Source of the DNA: Bin5 sp009843665
Lineage (GTDB): Bacteria; Chloroflexota; Anaerolineae; Caldilineales; Caldilineaceae
Reading direction: 5' to 3'
Length of the DNA stretch: 64,000 bases
Assembly (NCBI GenBank): GCA_965220285.1
Contig: OZ244818.1
Coordinates: 62,001 to 126,000, forward strand
Positions 61,055-64,000 of the stretch are shown here, in pieces. The translations under genes and the position numbers were made by a program. The first letter of the stretch is position 1; every line of letters starts with the position of its first letter. Below the pieces are notes generated by a model. That model was not told the origin of the DNA. It saw only the letters and a program-made list of their open reading frames with translations, and ran no database searches.

Positions 61055-63667
61055 GTGCGTGAGATCGTGGTTGCGTTCCTGGGCTGGTATGCGGTCACGC
61101 AAGTTGTGGGCGCAGCGGCGATGGGGTTGACGCTGCGGAACTTCTGCGCGTTGCCGGACCGTGGATATACATTTTCCAGGGTGCTGGGGATATTCCTGGT
61201 GAGTCTTGTGCTCTGGCTGGGGACGAGCTACGGCCTGCTCCGCAACACGGCCGGGGGGGCCTGGGCGGCACTGCTTGTCCTCGCTCTGCTCAGCGCCTGG
61301 TCGCTTCTGCATAGAAGAGTGCATGGTGAGGAAGGTTCACGCTTGGGGCCGGGCCGGCTAAAGAGGCTGTTGCCTTCGTGGGGCTATATTCTGGGTGTGG
61401 AGCTTCTCTTTCTGGTTGCCTTCGCGGTGTGGACGGGAGTTCGATCGTTCGATCCAGCAATCAGCCACACCGAACAGCCGATGGACCTGATGTTCATCAA
61501 CGGAATCTGGAGCAGCGCCACGTATCCGCCGCGGGACCCGTGGTTGTCCGGCTATGCAATCAGCTATTATTATTTCGGCTACTGGATGATTTCGACCCTA
61601 GCCCATCTGGCTGGACAGCCGCCTGAAATCGCCTACAACCTGGGGCAAGCGTGCTGGTTCGGTCTGCTGGTCACGGCCAGCTTTGGGGTGGGGTACAACC
61701 TGTTTCGAGTGCATGCCAGAGAGAAGAGTGACGGCGGCAGGGATGCGAGCCTTGCAGAAGTCTCGACTGTTTGGAGAATTGCAGGCAGGGCGACGGCAGG
61801 ATTCCCGTTCATGGCAGGGCTGCTAACGGCTGGCGCGGTCGCTTTAGGCTCTAATCTGCACGTTATTCTCGAGTGGCTCTATGCTCAAGGCGTAAAGATG
61901 AACGCCTTTATCCGGTGGGTTGATGTCTATAACTTTCCGGAGCAGTCACAGGTGACTAACAAGTGGTACATTGACAGCGGGTGGGGCTGGTGGTGGCGAG
62001 CAAGCCGGGTGATTGAGGATACAGACCTCAATGGAAACCATATTGAGGTTATCGACGAGTTTCCGATTTTCAGTTACGTGCTCTCCGACAATCATCCCCA
62101 CTTGCTAGCCATGCCATTTGTGATTCTGGTTGTAGCCATAGCCTTGAACTGGTTAAACGCTGACGGAGCGGACGTTCGCGAATGGTTGGGCGGCACGGAC
62201 AAAGTTGAGGGGGAGGAGCGGGGACGGATCGGCTCCATTCTGGGTGGAGCAGTTGCTCAAGTCAGGTCGGTGACGCAGCCGTTTGGTGCGGCAGGGCTTA
62301 TCCTGCTTGTGGCCGCGGCCGGCGGTCTTATTTTCCTGAATACGTGGGACTTTCCACCATACTGGCTCCTGTTTGTTTTGGTGGCGATGGTGACGAGGAG
62401 TCGCCAGAACGGGGATGTCGCGGCGGCGGTGCGTCAGGCATTATCAAGGGGAGCGACCGTTGGCGTTCTGATTGTGCTGGGAGCCCTACTGCTGTACCTG
62501 CCTTACTTTCTGACTGCGCAGAGCCAGGCAGGCGGCATTTTGCCCAATCTGCTGCATCCGACGCGACTGCCCCAGTTTCTGGTGATGTTCGGACATTTTC
62601 TGCTGGCTGGCTTGGGGTTGCTCGTCATTGGCTGGCGGGAAGTGAGGCCACCGGCGGCCGTATTGTTGGGGGCGGCAGTCCTGGTCGTGGGTTTGCCGCT
62701 TGTCTTCCTGGTGACGACCGGGCTGCTGTCGGCAAATTCTGCGGGCGAGACCGAAGAGATGCTGGCGAACATCGCCCGGCGGCGATTTGGAGAGCCTTGG
62801 ACGTTTCTGCTGATGGGGGGGCTAACATCGGTGACGCTGGGGATGCTGTGGCAACGCCTGGCCGGGCGAAATGAAGGCGCCAAGGCGACCACGTTTGTCC
62901 TTTGCCTGTTTGCAATCGGCTGCCTGTTGACCTATCTGCCAGAGTTTGTATATCTGCGCGACAACTTTGGCAACCGGATGAATACGGTATTCAAGTTCTA
63001 TTACCAGAGCTGGCTGTTGTTCGGCATCGCGGCGGCATTTGCAATCGCGCGGTACCTCGAACTAGCGGGGCGACGCATACGGCAGGGAAGAGGAGGCCAG
63101 GCGACGGTGCCGCTGGCGGGGTTGGCGCCGTCCTTACTCTCTCTCCTGCTAATCCTTGCGAGCCTTTTGTATCCGGTGGCAGGGGCTTATGCTAAAATTA
63201 AGGGATCCGGCGCGGGTGCGCCCACACTCAACGGCCTTGCCTACGTTGGTGAAGAAGAGCTGGCTGTAATCGAGTGGATCAGGAGGAATACGCGTCCAGA
63301 AGCGATAGTACTGGAGGCCAAGGGGGTCAGCTACAGAGCCAATACTGCGCGAATCAGCGCGGCGACGGGCCGGGCAACGTTGCTGGGATGGGATGGGCAC
63401 GAGGCCCAATGGCGGGGCCGCGCCTTCGGAGAGATGGCGGCAGGAAGGGCCAACGCCATCCAGGAGTTATACCAGTTTCCAAGGCCTTCCACGCTGGAGG
63501 AGACGCTGGATCGATGGCAGATTGATTACGTCCTGGTCGGCCCGGAGGAGCGGTCGCAGTATGGCGTTACACCAGTGTTGGAACGGCGGCTCGGACAGGA
63601 ACTCGAACTGGTATATGACCACGGAGGCTATCGGATATACGGCGCCGAGAGAGCGTTTGGCAGGTGA
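61055..63667 (+). CDS. Chlor_Arch_YYY (DUF2298) membrane protein
   Basis: An 870-residue polytopic protein, the single-domain form of the YYY family (usual length 700-900). The motif SYYYFGYWMISTLAHLAGQ has YYYFG at residues 171-175. Other family blocks are MDLMFINGIWSSATYPPRD and YVLSDNHPHLLAMPFVIL. NRMNTVFKFYYQSWLLFG is near-identical to the MNTLFKFYNQVWVLWG segment of the giant protein upstream. The start is GTG with GGGAGGGGG before it. Function unknown; the family was noted mainly in Chloroflexota and Archaea, and often lies beside glycosyltransferase-like genes. Confidence 0.9.
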   Translation: MREIVVAFLGWYAVTQVVGAAAMGLTLRNFCALPDRGYTFSRVLGIFLVSLVLWLGTSYGLLRNTAGGAWAALLVLALLSAWSLLHRRVHGEEGSRLGPGRLKRLLPSWGYILGVELLFLVAFAVWTGVRSFDPAISHTEQPMDLMFINGIWSSATYPPRDPWLSGYAISYYYFGYWMISTLAHLAGQPPEIAYNLGQACWFGLLVTASFGVGYNLFRVHAREKSDGGRDASLAEVSTVWRIAGRATAGFPFMAGLLTAGAVALGSNLHVILEWLYAQGVKMNAFIRWVDVYNFPEQSQVTNKWYIDSGWGWWWRASRVIEDTDLNGNHIEVIDEFPIFSYVLSDNHPHLLAMPFVILVVAIALNWLNADGADVREWLGGTDKVEGEERGRIGSILGGAVAQVRSVTQPFGAAGLILLVAAAGGLIFLNTWDFPPYWLLFVLVAMVTRSRQNGDVAAAVRQALSRGATVGVLIVLGALLLYLPYFLTAQSQAGGILPNLLHPTRLPQFLVMFGHFLLAGLGLLVIGWREVRPPAAVLLGAAVLVVGLPLVFLVTTGLLSANSAGETEEMLANIARRRFGEPWTFLLMGGLTSVTLGMLWQRLAGRNEGAKATTFVLCLFAIGCLLTYLPEFVYLRDNFGNRMNTVFKFYYQSWLLFGIAAAFAIARYLELAGRRIRQGRGGQATVPLAGLAPSLLSLLLILASLLYPVAGAYAKIKGSGAGAPTLNGLAYVGEEELAVIEWIRRNTRPEAIVLEAKGVSYRANTARISAATGRATLLGWDGHEAQWRGRAFGEMAAGRANAIQELYQFPRPSTLEETLDRWQIDYVLVGPEERSQYGVTPVLERRLGQELELVYDHGGYRIYGAERAFGR

Positions 63668-63737
63668 GTCGTCGGTTGTCAGAGGCTAGGATCTGCGGGT
63701 GACATCAGGAAGGGCAGAGGAACGAACAGAAGGAGAT

Positions 63738-64000
63738 ATGCCAGCGATTGGGGGCCGGGAGGGTGCCAGAGTGGTTGACAGCACTCCCGCGTCGGCGTCG
63801 CAAGGCAACGGGCCTACGGTTGAACAGGCACTCTATGCGATTCTCTTTGTGCTGGCGCTGGGTTTGCGCTTGTATTCGCTGGGCGACCTGAACGCCGTGT
63901 CACCATTGGAGGCGGCCCAGATCTGGCCGGCCTGGCTGGACCAGTCGGCGAGCTCGCTGGAGGAGAGCGGGCTACCAGAGCCACGCCCGCCTGCCAGCCC
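63738..64000 (+). CDS. N-terminus of another membrane protein (partial)
   Basis: An ATG at 63738 follows AGAAGGAGAT, an excellent ribosome site, and the frame stays open to the right edge (87 codons). A polar N-terminus of about 35 residues precedes a first membrane segment (ALYAILFVLALGLRLYSLGD) and an extracytoplasmic loop beginning SPLEAAQIWPAWLD. The helix followed by an acidic loop resembles GT39-like and Agl23-type (TIGR03663) proteins, which commonly accompany YYY proteins. Too short for firm assignment. Confidence 0.7.
   Translation, partial: MPAIGGREGARVVDSTPASASQGNGPTVEQALYAILFVLALGLRLYSLGDLNAVSPLEAAQIWPAWLDQSASSLEESGLPEPRPPAS

Overview
This is a GC-rich bacterial window, most likely from an uncultured Chloroflexota (Caldilinea/Anaerolineae-like) genome. 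That placement is inference. It rests on two Chlor_Arch_YYY (DUF2298) membrane proteins, a sensor kinase fused to an OmpR-type regulator, many lipoprotein-dependent ABC importers, sulfatases, and dense dispersed hairpin repeats. No rRNA, tRNA or CRISPR array was found.

Layout. 1-1992: gene-poor and repeat-bearing, with the 3' end of a CDS at the left edge and one small membrane ORF. 1993-5309: a sugar ABC importer operon on the minus strand (binding lipoprotein, MalF-like, MalG-like). 5310-5955: repeats. 5956-9394: gcvP behind a tandem glycine riboswitch with terminator and promoter, divergent from rsmD. 10097-16645: housekeeping and miscellaneous genes (coiled-coil membrane protein, PncC/CinA, a small protein, Gfo/Idh/MocA oxidoreductase, Uma2 nuclease, Zn-alcohol dehydrogenase), with a hairpin tandem array at 11340-11880. 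16646-21466: intergenic repeats around a fused sensor kinase/response regulator. 21467-22924: a complete ISKra4-like insertion sequence with 22-bp terminal inverted repeats and an 8-bp target duplication, inserted in an older dispersed repeat.

23406-31977: plus-strand locus with two paralogous GHL10-like glycosidase-type proteins bracketing a Dpp-type ABC importer and a DapA-family aldolase. 31990-50518: an 18.5-kb minus-strand run of sulfatase, Dpp-type binding protein, two permeases, five discoidin + glucose/sorbosone-dehydrogenase lipoproteins (six catalytic units), and a second sulfatase. A third sulfatase follows on the plus strand. Together these suggest capture, desulfation, oxidation and import of sulfated sugars or glycans (inference). 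No ABC ATPase gene is present.

53255-64000: a G5/3D-domain cell-wall protein, then an envelope-glycosylation-type run: a giant GT39-like/YYY fusion, a NUDIX hydrolase, a heptamer repeat array, a second YYY protein, and the start of another membrane protein.

The most unusual items are the six-unit discoidin-GSDH array with an invariant vicinal cysteine pair, the GT39-YYY fusion locus, an intergenic element with interleaved (pseudoknot-order) complementary segments present twice, and an ACAAG-loop hairpin repeat family showing a compensatory stem change.
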